A stretch of 64,000 nucleotides of DNA from Paracentrotus lividus (GCA_940671915.1 CALNVZ010000218.1:38293148-38357147), one strand, 5' to 3'. Positions 12,702 to 23,167 are shown, numbered from the stretch's first letter. Notes: a model not told the origin generated them from the sequence alone. Numbers and translations are program-made.

Positions 12702-12954
12702 ATGCAGCAGTCACAACTCATCGTAGGCTACGAGGCAGGTGCAATCAACGTAGCCTGCGTTGCATGCACAATGCACGCCCAGGTCATGGGCCAATTCCTG
12801 CGATTCTTGCGTTTCTGTAGGAAGTGTATTGGAAAAACTTCCTGCACGTCGTACAGGCAACGTGCCTACATGGTACATACGCTGCGCAAATTTTCTATGT
12901 AATTCCATCTAGGGAGTTGCACGTCGAAGGTACGGCGAGTTGTGACCTCCGCAT
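12702..12954. mobile_element. 253-bp palindromic MITE with TA duplication (copy 2)
   Basis: Inverted relative to the 3910-4162 copy and of identical length. Ends ATGCAGCAGTCACAACTC and its near-inverse GAGTTGTGACCTCCGCAT are flanked by TA (12700-12701 and 12955-12956). The two copies have diverged by scattered substitutions. Confidence 0.8.
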
Positions 12955-13267
12955 TAAGGGAACCAAGTTAACCCTATTAAAAGTGCTGTAGTCTTTAGCC
13001 AAGGATTTGGGAAGGATTCTTCCCCACCCCTTGCCCTGAGGTCTTGGCTGGTGAACACACGTGCGCAACAGAAATCGGCACGCACAACACAAAATCTACA
13101 AAACTGGATGCTAAATATTCTGAAAAATGTTTTGTATTAATTATGTTTTAACTACGCAGCTTTGTTGTCGGATTCTGCACGAAAAAAGTATATCCTTATG
13201 TAGAGTAAATACAATTTAGTTTCCCATCGAAACACACTGATCCATACAGCAAAACACTTGTCATTAG

Positions 13268-13436
13268 GCTACATTATATATCGTCGGCTTGGAGCCAGAA
13301 GGGCGCTATTGCAGATCAAGGATGTTCCGTTGGGAGCCAGAAAGGCGCTATTACAATTGACTTTGTACAGTAAAAGCGCCCTTCTGGCTCTCAACGGAAC
13401 ATCTATAAGATGCAATAACGCCCTTCTGGCTCAAAA
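13268..13436. repeat. Palindromic repeat with four AGCCAGAAGGGCGC units
   Basis: Two forward units of GGAGCCAGAAGGGCGCTATT (the second with one change) face two inverse units, AGCGCCCTTCTGGCTCTCAA and AACGCCCTTCTGGCTCAAAA. GATGTTCCGTTG and CAACGGAACATC lie between them. It forms a cruciform-capable arrangement typical of a MITE. Confidence 0.65.
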
Positions 13437-13706
13437 CAGACCATATGTACATGTACATTCCCACATCATCGACTCAGAGTGATTGTGTACAGTGCCATAT
13501 TGAAAGAGTCTAGCCATACAACTTTGTTTCTGTATGGCACATTTTCTTTTAAGCTTGCCTAACACAGCAATACAAAAGAAAATGTGCTGCTTCCAGAATT
13601 GCAGAGACTCTCTCAATATATGAATAGACAGCTAAGGTTGAAATGTGTGAATGCAGCAGTAGGGAATAAGCTGACACTTTACACGCAGTCTGTCTCTAGG
13701 TATTAA

Positions 13707-14310
13707 AGGACTCATCCGGGCAGGAGTTTGCATTATAAGAAAAATAAAGTAAAATCGAAAAAGCACAACACTGAAAATTTCATCAAAATCGGATAAGAAA
13801 TAGCAAAGTTATGAATTTTCTTAGGTTTTGAATTTTTTAGGAAACAGTTCTTCAAATTGGCAAACTGATGATGTCTCAGTCCCCCTACTTTGTTTGTTTT
13901 TTTATTGTATGAAATACCAATTATCAAGATTTTCTGCCCCAAGGACAAAAAAACACGGATTAATCCTTGTGGAATGTTCAAGGTCACAAGTGCTTTTACT
14001 TATTTCAGTATGAGGGACAGATTTTCTGTATACGCAATATATGAAAAAATGAGATAAATAGGATTTCATATAATAAAATACACAAGAAGTAGGGGGACTG
14101 TGACATCATCAGTTTGCTCATTTGAATATTCAAATATTCAAATGAGACAATGAGACAATTGCCAAGAACTGTTTTACAAAAAAAAATCACGACGTAAAAA
14201 ATGCATAACTTTGTTATTTTTCATCTGATTTTGATGAAATTTTCTGTGTTGTGCTTGATGAATTTTACTTAATTTTACAAAACTTTTTCATTTCAGCCCG
14301 GACTCCTCCT
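13707..14310. mobile_element. TTAA-type palindromic MITE, AGGAxxxxTCCGGGC termini
   Basis: Flanked by TTAA at 13703-13706 and 14311-14314. Ends AGGACTCATCCGGGC and GCCCGGACTCCTCCT are imperfect inverts. The interior is a long palindrome: ATTTCATCAAAATCGGAT is mirrored by ATCTGATTTTGATGAAAT, and the CAGTCCCCCTACTT block has an inverse near 14090. Non-coding; frames in both arms are shadows. Confidence 0.8.
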
Positions 14311-14592
14311 TTAATGCTACAATCACACAAACACTTACATTCAGTTACATTTCAATAGTTTCATTTTTTTTTTCATCTTCTATTCTATCATTTCTTATGC
14401 ACTTTATTGGATGAACAAATTTATCACTATTTCTACTGCTGACTATGACAGGAACGAAGGCATCCATGGGGATCCGCAGAAAAAAATGACTTTTTGGAGG
14501 CAACTCCGGACGTAACTCAACATAAGTGTCTGTGTGACTGTACCATTAATGGTAAACCTTATCCATTGACAGGTCAGAGGTTCAATGCTCAC

Positions 14593-14694
14593 CTTGAGGT
14601 TTGATAGCATAGAGATATCCATGATGGATGATACACTGTTATCTGATAGGTCCAGATGACGTAGCTTCAGGTTACTGCTCAGATGATCAATGCT
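14593..14694 (-). CDS. CEP97: CEP97 exon (fourth visible): leucine-rich repeat
   Basis: This 34-codon exon follows the 16.48-kb exon in phase 0. It is bounded by an acceptor reading CTACCCATAG and a donor AAG|GTGAGC on the minus strand. The peptide contains LRHLDLSDNSVSSIMDIS, a leucine-rich repeat with the LxxLxLSxNxxSxI spacing, and ends SNLK. It lines up with the CEP97 repeat whose core reads LQHLDLSDNNIS. In that family the next exon would carry the LLLHGN repeat; I could not find it in the remaining 14.5 kb, so the C-terminal half, with its IQ motif and the region that binds the partner CP110, probably lies beyond the left edge. CEP97 acts with CP110 at the distal end of centrioles to restrain cilium formation; that is family knowledge, not visible here. 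Confidence 0.85.
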
Positions 14695-14940
14695 CTATGG
14701 GTAGACAGAGGACAGGAAAGGACATATTAAATAGAATTTAATAGAATTTCAATACTTGAATACAATGTAAACAACAAAAAAAGCTTCATCAGAAACGATT
14801 CATATTCAAGGTGTTACTTTATAATAATGTTAATAACAAAATATAAGTTGAAGTAATTATACAAAGTACATGTACATGTGTGTAGGAACCAGAAGAAAGC
14901 TAATGAATGAGTTCTGATGTCAAAATAGATAAAAATTAAA

Positions 14941-15105
14941 GGCCCATACTCTGCTATGAAGACTGAGTTTGTATGCATCACAAGTTCGTACAAATCTATT
15001 GTGCCCGGTTACACGATCCTTTGGTCTGATGAGTATCGCACAATAGCTTTGTACGAACTTGCGACGTATACAAACTCAAGCTTCATAGTAGAATATGGAC
15101 CTATG
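14941..15105. repeat. Palindromic repeat, CATGAAGACTGAGTTTGTAT type
   Basis: The left arm, CATACTCTGCTATGAAGACTGAGTTTGTAT with AAGTTCGTACAAA inside, is mirrored by TTTGTACGAACTT and ATACAAACTCAAGCTTCATA near 15050-15090. The arms differ by a few substitutions. A truncated relative lies at 7805-7935. Confidence 0.65.
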
Positions 15106-15502
15106 AGATTAACCTAACACTACTCATGAACAATGGCATAATACTTCAATAATTTTACATATTGGTTGATGCTATGACATGAAATCATAACAATTATTTA
15201 AAAACTCCCTCAAGGGGTGGGCAAGCTATGTTGCTGTCCGTACAGAAAAATGGGTCATGCATACAGAGCTGACTGCTTTTTGCTGCACAAAACAGACATT
15301 GTGTAGGTGTACCAAGCTGGGTCATTCCTACTCTCTGACATATACAATTGTGCAAAATTTTACTTCTTGCCAAATACCATTAGAACACATCATTAAAATG
15401 TGTACTTTATTCATAGAGTTCCTTGCACAAGCCAATTTTTAGCACAGTACTATCAATTACTCAAGCTGTTTATGTCAATGCAGCTGGGTCATGTTTGAAT
15501 GC

Positions 15503-15547
15503 AGGCATACAGAACAGGAGAGAAGGCATACAGAACAGGAGAGAAGG
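15503..15547. repeat. Two tandem 21-bp units
   Basis: GGCATACAGAACAGGAGAGA is repeated twice directly and then followed by a shortened GGCAGGCA. It sits just before a short CA run at about 15657-15672. Confidence 0.6.
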
Positions 15548-15865
15548 CAGGCAACTAAGCAGGAAGGATCCATCATTCAGCACCTAGCGGGGCTGCGTCT
15601 AGCTGATAAGGGGGATAACTCGTCATCTATTCATACATGTCATCATTCTATTCACACCACACACACACACACTACAGTTATCACGCTCTAGTCTGGTATG
15701 CCAAGTGAGATAGAATCACCAAACCCTTAAAAAAGATATTGCACGTTTGTTTCCTGACGTCCTGCAACTGCTGTGTAATCAGTTTATGGATTACAGCAGA
15801 ACAACGACGGGAAATCAACCAGAAATACAAATGTATATAATATGAAAAAATGAGCAAAGAAAATG

Positions 15866-15932
15866 GGATTTCATCAGGATTCGAACCTGAGATCTCCTAA
15901 TTACTAGATAGGCACTCAAAAAAAGAGCAATG
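15866..15932 (-). tRNA. tRNA-Thr(AGU)-like remnant or SINE head
   Basis: On the minus strand a perfect T arm (TCAGG, loop TTCGAAT, CCTGA; 15874-15890) contains a consensus Pol III B box. Upstream, CCTAT CTAGTAA TTAGG folds as an anticodon arm with U33, anticodon AGT (15903-15905) and A37-A38; one of its five stem pairs is mismatched. The D region is poor, GCTC followed by a T run and GAGT, and no convincing 7-bp acceptor stem is seen. T runs follow on the 3' side. It is therefore probably a tRNA-derived pseudogene or the head of a tRNA-type SINE and not a working tRNA. Confidence 0.55.
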
Positions 15933-16057
15933 GCAAACCCATGTCGATATTCGTTCCTATAACCTGTAACTTTTCAGTTTTGAGCATACCACTTCATTAT
16001 GGTACATTTTTATAGTTGAAATGAAGACAGTGGCTAACTTTTATCATACTTTTTCAC

Positions 16058-16205
16058 CAAGTTGTTTATAAAGTTACAAATGACTTTACGAACGACTGAA
16101 ACATGTTCTTGAGTGCTACATGTATACTAATCACATTCTTAATCATTTAGCACAAGAACTGATTGCTAGTCATTTGTAACTTTATGAACTGCTTGGTGAA
16201 ACACC
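16058..16205. mobile_element. MITE-like inverted repeat, TTACAAATGACTTTA family (copy 2)
   Basis: The left end TTCACCAAGTTGTTTATAAA with AGTTACAAATGAC is mirrored by GTCATTTGTAACT and TTTATGAACTGCTTGGTGAA. The internal GAACATGTTCTTG region is AT-rich. It matches the 8995-9163 element. Confidence 0.65.
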
Positions 16206-16232
16206 CCAGGACTTCTTTCTCCTACAATATAC

Positions 16233-16310
16233 CTTGATACTGTTCCCTGATAAATTCAGCCATTCCAATTCTGCTAGGTCCCTCAGATTTTCTATCACTT
16301 GGATGCTGTT
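16233..16310 (-). pseudogene. CEP97: Partial duplicate of CEP97 LRR exon
   Basis: This is a second copy of the last 26 codons of the neighbouring CEP97 exon (16480-16638), including the donor position (AAG|GTATAT). It translates without stops as NSIQVIENLRDLAELEWLNL followed by SGNSIK. Compared with the main exon, five of eight changed codons are synonymous and three give T to V, G to N and P to A. The first 27 codons are absent and no good acceptor lies at the copy's start, so use in mRNA is doubtful. It could be a broken duplicate or the remnant of an alternative LRR exon. Confidence 0.7.
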
Positions 16311-16392
16311 CATATCATTCACAAGACAAATGAACAAACATTGACAACATACAGTGTATTTTAAAATGTCATTTCAAGAAACAGATTAAGTA

Positions 16393-16403
16393 CCCCCCCC
16401 CCC

Positions 16404-16453
<50 letters not shown>
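16393..16453. repeat. Poly-C/poly-A run
   Basis: Twelve C followed by 49 A inside a CEP97 intron. The length is probably unreliable in the assembly. An open frame of the adjacent exon runs into it as a poly-Phe tail, which is not real protein. Confidence 0.9.
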
Positions 16454-16455
<2 letters not shown>

Positions 16456-16479
16456 AGACTTCCTTCTTCTATAATGTAC

Positions 16480-16638
16480 CTTGATACTGTTCCCTGATAG
16501 ATTCAGCCATTCCAGTTCTGGTAGATCCCTGAGACCTTCTATCGTCTGGATGCTGTTGTTGGGTAGGTTGAGAACTCTTATCGTTGGTAATCTGGATATG
16601 CCGTTCATCCGTACCAATCGATTGTGTCCAATAGACAA
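16480..16638 (-). CDS. CEP97: CEP97 exon (third visible): two leucine-rich repeats
   Basis: A 53-codon, phase 0-0 exon with acceptor CCCCCACAG and donor AAG|GTACAT. The peptide starts [20 protein letters not shown], continues [10 protein letters not shown] and ends [12 protein letters not shown]. These are two typical 22-residue LRRs with L, N and I at the conserved positions. The run NRLVRM-G followed by L-x-x-R-VLNLP-NSI, then LEWLNL-GN, is what I recall for vertebrate CEP97 and separates it from other LRR proteins. In that family the LRR domain sits at the N terminus and helps recruit CEP97 to centrioles. Both flanking visible exons join in frame. A partial extra copy lies just downstream in the gene (16233-16310). 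Confidence 0.92.
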
Positions 16639-16671
16639 CTGTGGGGGATAAGAAATCAGTAAATCATTTAA

Positions 16672-17449
16672 CCCTAACTTACCTGGGCTATTTTGTGAGC
16701 TTAAAGTCCTGGGGGGGGGGCTTTTTAGGCCCCCCCCCTAAGATCTCGGCCGCGGATCGCGCGATCGCGACGAAAATTCGCATGAAGGTAGAGAATCACA
16801 TAATCTACGCGGTTGCATAGATAAATTACACTAAATTCATAAATTTTATTTTATATGAATTAATTATGCTAATTTATTCATGAAATCATACTTTTTGCTC
16901 TAATTCACTAAATAAAGCTCCTAGAAAGCTAATTTTTTGTGAAAATATTCTTTATAGCATTCCTAAGAATTGTAAAAGAAAAAAATTCCGGTACCAAAAT
17001 CGATTTTTTTTTTTTTTTATGTATTTTATTGTTTTTTTAATTTCTTATGTATTTCTTTGTTTTTTGACCTTTTTATTTTTATTGTTTTTTTCGACACAAT
17101 TCGTCCGTGACATTATTTCGGCCATAAATAGCATAAAATTAAATGACTCTTGTCAATAATATTAAAAATAAGCACTCATTTATGAATTCTAGCTGAAAAC
17201 ACATTTTGCATTGACTTTGTACATGAAATCACGTTTTTGAGCCATTTTCGGTCTGACGGAAATTTTTGGAAATCGTGGGATGTCGTAACGGTACATCCGA
17301 TTTACGCGGAAATGGTTTTAAAAGATGCGCAAGACTTCAAAGTAAAAAGTCAGTGAGCGGCGCGATCAAAAAATTTCGTACTGCAGATTTATCGCGAAAA
17401 ATGTCGAGGGGGGGGCCTTAAAGGCCCCCCCCCCCCAGGTAAGTTAGGG
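16672..17449. mobile_element. piggyBac-like non-autonomous element in CEP97 intron
   Basis: Flanked by TTAA at 16668-16671 and 17450-17453, with 16-bp perfect inverted ends CCCTAACTTACCTGGG and CCCAGGTAAGTTAGGG. G and C runs sit just inside each end. TTAA duplication with ends beginning CC is the signature of the piggyBac superfamily. The 778-bp interior is AT-rich with no transposase. A shortened relative is at 59804-60151. Confidence 0.8.
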
Positions 17450-17453
17450 TTAA

Positions 17454-18090
17454 GAATGAAAAGAGGAAAATATTATATAACAAATACAGGCCAGAAATTT
17501 GTTTATTGTCAAATGATTTGTTGAAGCTGACTGTTACATGAACATAATGTAAGAAGACAAGGAATGCAAGTAAACACCTTCAATGAAGGTGAACTACAGT
17601 TTGTGAAGTCCTACATTCTTTGCTTACTTGAATAAAAGAGGAAACAATGAGTAATAGAAATCAACCACCCATAATAATTAGCCAAATATAAATGTCCCAC
17701 AGTGACTTGTACTCTTCCATTTGTTTCAATATGCCTCATCTCTCTTGAGTTGCATTAAATATCAAATTTTACATAAGTATGCAAGATGGCACAGGTTGAT
17801 TAATTACTGAATACATAAATCATATAAAAAATGAGTAGGGAAAGTATAGGATAAATACATTAGGATACCCTTGCAGGTAAATGTGTTGGTATTGATGCTC
17901 CGTGAATCTTTATGATACCATAACAATTCCTCCGGCGACAAGTGCTGCGCTTCAAATTCCATGTAATTACCAACTTCCAACCCTGGACTTAATACTATAC
18001 CCTAGCTGAAGCCTAACACTAATCCTAACCCTAAGTCTTAGACGAAATAAAGCTCGGAGTAAATGTCGCAGTACTTAGCAAATGTCATAG
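17454..18090. other. CEP97 intron sequence, nothing recognised
   Basis: Between two CEP97 exons. AT-rich with no bounded repeat seen; short CCTAACCCTAA-like stretches near 18005 are not a telomere array. Confidence 0.5.
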
Positions 18091-18099
18091 AATCGTTAC

Positions 18100-18254
18100 C
18101 TGTTGAAGGTTCTTGAACTCCTGTAGATTGTCAATTCTTGATAATCCATTATGATCCAGTATAAGGGTTGTACAGGTTCCATGGGTCTCTGATGTGGGCA
18201 GTGATTCAAGCTTCTTCAGCCCTCTCCCTGCAAGGTCTACTATCACCATGTTTT
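18100..18254 (-). CDS. CEP97: CEP97 exon (second visible): start of LRR domain
   Basis: A 155-nt exon with acceptor TTCTTTGCAG and donor CAG|GTAACG. Two bases complete a codon left by a phase-1 upstream exon, then 51 codons read NMVIVDLAGRGLKKLESLPT, then a short loop, then CTTLILDHNGLSRIDNLQEF. The VDLAGRGLKKL stretch followed by TLILDxN matches the first capping LRR of CEP97. An ATG lies at the exon's fifth base, so a shorter protein could start here if the 34.8-kb exon is not used. The 5' 90 bases and acceptor are duplicated upstream in the transcript (18323-18633). Confidence 0.9.
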
Positions 18255-18322
18255 CTGCAAAGAACAAGAATAAAACATGTATCAATTTGTTAATAATGGT
18301 TATGGAATATTGTAAGCTAGAT

Positions 18323-18633
18323 GAGGGTTGTACAGGTTCCATGGGTCTCTGAGGTGGGCATTGATTCAAGCTTCTTCAGCCCCCTCCCTGCAAGGTCTAC
18401 TATCACCATGTTTTCTGCAAAGTGGAAAATTTAGTTTGTTATTAATGTTATCTTTTTTTAAATCTTTAGAATATCTACCAAGCAAGCTCCTTCAGTCCCC
18501 TACTTGCAAGGCCAACTATCACCATATTTCCTGCAGAGAGGAAAACACACAGTAATTCATTAATGGTGATGGAATATCAACAAAGTAAGAATGTAAGCCT
18601 CTTACCTGCAAGGTCCCTGTTTTCTGCAAATGA
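18323..18633 (-). pseudogene. CEP97: Three decaying tandem copies of a CEP97 exon start
   Basis: Copy 2 (18323-18422) repeats the acceptor and first 90 or so bases of the 18.1-kb exon with about three changes in 97 bases. It then hits an in-frame TAG and has no donor. Copy 3 (about 18473-18540) keeps an acceptor, CTGCAG, and a diverged MVIVGLASRGLKELAW before a stop. Copy 4 (about 18595-18633) keeps only a fragment around the acceptor. Intron sequence next to the exon, such as TTAATAATGGTTATGGAATA, is repeated as well, so this is a local tandem duplication and not retroposition. Confidence 0.8.
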
Positions 18634-19086
18634 GTAAGAATGAAATGCACATTTTCATTACTAAAAGCACATTCGTGATTAATGTAAAAGATACATGTAG
18701 AATACAGACCCTTCCAGAATAAATGTGGTCAATAAATTTGAAAACATTTGCAATCTTGTCCATTTCTAGGAGTCCTTGAGGTACACCAGAATTCTATTGG
18801 GAGTAGATCTTGTGAGATGTCACTTCTCAGCCTCCATGTACAGATATATATTTTTGACGAGATTGTCTTGACCTATTGCTTTCTCAAACATATTTGATTG
18901 CATGTAGCCGACCAAAATATTAGAAAATGGGTTCTTGGACAATTACCCTTGAACAAATAACCCCACAAAAAATCTACCTCCTAACTCTACAGCTAACCCT
19001 AACCCTATTTCTGGGGGTAGTTGTCCTGATACATAGAAAATGAAAATGTCTGAATAAGCCCACTTGTACCCAGGGATAAAATCCCT

Positions 19087-19320
19087 TACTGTATTTGCTG
19101 TTTTTTCGCGCGACTAATTTTTCGCGCTGAGCAGCCTCAAAGAATGTTCACAGGTTCTTGAATTCGCGCTGCATGTTTAAAAGCACGCAATTGAACCATC
19201 CCAATACATGCATAAAAAAGCAAGCTCATATATTTGCGGGTTTTTAAATTCGCGGCTGCCAATCTTCGCGCGAAATCCGCGAAAATTAATGTACCGCGAA
19301 TATTTCCACGTTTACAGGGG
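19087..19320. mobile_element. CGCG-rich MITE-like element
   Basis: TACTGTATTTGCTGTTTTTTCGCG at the left loosely mirrors CGCGAATATTTCCACGTTTACAG at the right. Internal AATTCGCG and CGCGAAA motifs repeat on both strands. CpG density is much higher than in the neighbouring DNA. Ends are imperfect, so boundaries are approximate. Confidence 0.5.
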
Positions 19321-19699
19321 TATAACCACAACACCTGTACAAGATGAATGATGCCTAGCATCATGCTTCTTGTCAGATTGTGGTCAGCCTGATTGATCAT
19401 AAAATGGTCATTAACCGATATCAAGCACCCGGCAAATTTAATCTCCTAGTTTCCATTGACCAGAATAACAGCTGATCATTAAACAGACTCTATCTATGGA
19501 TTCCTGGAGATGTCAGATTCCATCCTTCACAAAATTGAGGCAGGAGGTTAAAAAGGTAAAAATAAATGTGAGTTCAAAGTCGTATAGATCTGGGCAAAAC
19601 TTAAAAGGAGCTAAACTTACCTAGACAACACATTAATCTATATGTGCCACTCTTCACTCAGGAAAGGGAAAGTCTTTAATAGGTACTGTACATTGTAAG

Positions 19700-21410
19700 T
19701 GAGAATAAATTTGGTGAATACATGTACTTGAGGTGCCTATCAGGGTTCAGCTCAATGAAAGCCCCAAAAAATATACTTATGAAGCAACTTGTAACTTACA
19801 AAAAATTATTAATTAGGCAAAGGCAAACAAGAATGGCAACAAGGTCATCAAGCCATAACAACACTTGTAAAAGAGGACAGATTTTAGAAACATTACGTCT
19901 CCTGTTGCAGAAATAGACCCTCTCCACAGACGCAAGCTTCATCATCTTGAGGCACTTTCCAAGAAGTGATGGACAAAGGAGAACTTGATGAGATCCTTTC
20001 AACACCTGCTTCACTCTGCTCTGTGCAAAGGCCTGAGAAGAACCAGATGGCCAACTTAAAGGGTCTGAAGAAATGGGTGATCAGGGTAGTTGTCTAGTCT
20101 TTAACGTCAGAGTCAACATTTTTAGTGTTTACAACATGTAGGTACATGTACATGTACAGTATCAGGTACATATCAGGTGCTGTACCACTCTGGTTACATC
20201 TCCACCACATATGGAAGGAGTTTCCTACAAGTTCAAATGACTTTCAATGGTACTCTGAATACAGCATGAAGCCATTATAAAACAAATGTTCCAGATGGGT
20301 TGTTGAAGATGCTTTGCTTTGATATCCTCAGGTTAAAAGTCCTTGCTCTTTGAGCATCTTGTATTGTATGCAGCACACACCTACATGAAATTGCCTTTAG
20401 TTTAAGACCACAACAAAAAAGCGGCAAGTCAGTCAAAAACTAGCCGAGCAGCACCACCACATTCAGAGTCTCAAGTATCACTATGACACTGTATCCCTAT
20501 TTTGCATTATGCAGCCAAAACAACAATGCTCTTTCTCTAACGATAGACCTGTACTGCTTACTCTTAACATGTTCCCTTTATTAAGGTGTTGCAACAACCC
20601 ACCCTGTTTGCACAAGCATTGCTGAAATCTCTTTCACTGATCATCACCTGTTCAACACAAGCAGGAACACCGATAGCCATCATCCATGAACCTCCACGGA
20701 CCAACGTCACATCAACATCTTGGTAACAACTTTCATATCCTGAAACTGGCCTGCCTGGCATATCGACTGCTATCTTCAGCCCATGTCTCTGCATGGCATG
20801 GAGGGGGGCTTCCTGCCCTTGCTGAAGATAGTGATCAAAGGGGAAGTGATAAACATCTTAATGCCGATACAGGTAGCAGCAGATTGCCCCTTGGGGTTTC
20901 ACATCCTGGGTTGTTGGCATGGATAGTTTAAGGCACAGTTCAGGGCTCTGCATACCTTGCTTAAAGACGGTGGGTCTTGAGCTTCTATCGTTAATTTGAC
21001 ACCATGGATGTTTATCCAGTAACAGGTGTGTTCCATCACCGGACTTTTATGACCACTGCCAGACCTTATGTAATGCCTTGTATATTCCACCCATCCCTCC
21101 ATCTGATAAAGTCACCTTCCCTAGCCCGATGATACCCGAAGATGTCTATGGTGGACACCTTGTTTTGCTGTGGTCAAGAAATTTACCTTCAAGACAGCTT
21201 CTCATGTGCTTTTCACCAAGTGTGGGGTCAGTAAATTTTGATCCACTCCCCATGAAAGCTCAAAACCCTATGGCTTTAAAGTCAAATGATTGTTCTGGTC
21301 ATGACATTGAAATGTGGAAGACACTGTCTAAAAGTGATTGGGAAAGGTTGATAACAGTTCACCTAAGCATTATTTTGTTCTGTGAGGTTTTGGAATCGCC
21401 AAAATAGAAA
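19700..21410. other. Higher-complexity stretch, possibly decayed coding sequence
   Basis: Base composition is more balanced than in the surrounding intron, and several 60-110-codon frames overlap on both strands (for example 21078-21407 plus, 20899-21102 minus, 20564-20794 minus). No frame carries a motif I recognise, and none joins its neighbours without shifts. It could be a decayed transposon or gene fragment in the CEP97 intron. Confidence 0.3.
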
Positions 21411-22214
21411 AGAAATTAACCCTATTCAGCTTTGAGTCACATGTACTTACAAAGAAATGCATGAATGGGTAAACACAAAATGTTCGGGACCTAAACATAC
21501 CAGCCGTTTTGGTATATTTTTGGTCATATTATGACTATCAGAGCAATTGAAAAGCAATCCTTTTCAGTGGAACTTTTTACGATGAAATTCTTCCTAAATA
21601 CCATGAAAATAATTAGACAGTTCACAATTATATTGTTCACCCATGGTTCACCAGGCCGATTCACCTTTCCCACTACACTAGATTCTCTTTAACAAGGCAC
21701 AAAACTGCTCTGCATACGTTGCTTGAACCCTACCAAATGTTCCCCACACTCTCAGGACATCAGGGAGTGAAACATGATCCAAGTCTACCATCCTGTCCTG
21801 AGACTATTTTTGTCATTATCATCACTGTTGTCGTCTTTTTGTGGCATGCGGTAAATAATCTTTGCAAACATCTTCCTCAATCACTTTTTAGCACTCGTTG
21901 GTATTGACAAGGGAGGTATGTGAACCCATGCAGTCACATGATTTCACGATAGATCCAACAAGTCATGTGTCCACTGCATAACAAAGCTGGATATTAACTA
22001 TAATTGCAAAACGTAAGCCTACTGTGTGATGCATATTGAGTATAAATGTGCAAGAACTCAACAGAGTGTGCTTCAAATCAATTCAGACAAACAAAATTAT
22101 AAAATGTTTAGTGTATCTATAAACTTGACGATTTCTATGCCTAGACAAATTTTGTTCCATATCAAAAAGAAGCAACAAAAAAAGAGAAAAAAGAAATTAC
22201 ATGTATATTATATG

Positions 22215-22468
22215 TGATGCATCACATCAAAATGAGAGACAAGTCGCCAGAAAAGAATCAAAGATATTAGTTATTAATCCCCTTTGCTATTACTTTCACT
22301 TATCTTTTTTGCTCAATTTTTTTATAGAGCACACCTGAAACATTGAAGATTCAGAAAATAAAAAAAATATGTTCCCCAATATTAGACATTTATCATTATT
22401 TTACTGCTTTTCTTGACCCTTTGCTGAATTTGCTCTGCGACTTGTCTCTCATTTTGATATGATGCAGC
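22215..22468. repeat. Inverted repeat with 33-bp arms
   Basis: GATGCATCACATCAAAATGA with GAGACAAGTCGC (22215-22247) is mirrored at 22436-22468 with about two mismatches. The arms enclose 190 bp of AT-rich sequence. Probably a MITE remnant. Confidence 0.6.
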
Positions 22469-23167
22469 ACATATTGTGTTTGTTTACAATGTACGTCCAT
22501 CCAAAAGACATTGGCTTTATAGTCATATGATGGAGTAATGGAAGAAACTTGGAAATCAAGTAATTTGACAATCCTTGTCTTAATGAAGGCACTTGTACAG
22601 GAGAACACATGATCAGTAACTTCCTTGACCATAACAAAGCTGATGCTACATGTATTGCAGTTCCCATTGGTCCAGCACCTTAACTAAAAACGGGGGATTC
22701 TTCGAGTACCAGTACTTAAGTTCAAAGGTCAAGGACAACAATGAGTTTCCCCAGGCAGCCGATGAAAACAAATTTGTATGTGGAGATTCTCGCATGAAGG
22801 TTCGCTCTGCTAGGACATTTAACTGTTGCAGTACTGTTCACCTTTTTGGTGGTGAAAAGCCATAGAAAATTGTTTTCATCTTCAGGTTTGCTAGTATTAT
22901 TAAGTAGAAGTTATTTCAGCTCACCCCTACTTACGCAATGCAAGCCATCAACCCAGTGCAATGCACCTGCATGTCTACATGTACATGTACCACCAATGAG
23001 GAAGTTTTGATGACTTGATCAAATGTCATCAATCCTCGTGCTGCACATTTTAACTTTGACTGAACAAGTATCAAGTTGAAATCTAGAATTGATACATTAC
23101 TGCATGTTATGTGTTATGTAGCAATTACATTCATGACCTCTGTACCTTTGTCTAACCCCATTGAACA

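Noticed and set aside
1-14580. Further downstream CEP97 exons (LLLHGN repeat, LRR cap, IQ motif)
   Set aside because: I looked for these on the minus strand by eye and did not find a convincing exon; they may lie outside the window.
16369-16479. Extension of the CEP97 exon into a poly-Phe tail
   Set aside because: The frame simply runs through the donor into a poly-A intron run; the GTACAT donor at 16479 gives the better model.
18990-19012. CTAACCCTAACCCTA as a telomere relic
   Set aside because: Only two or three units; too short to call.
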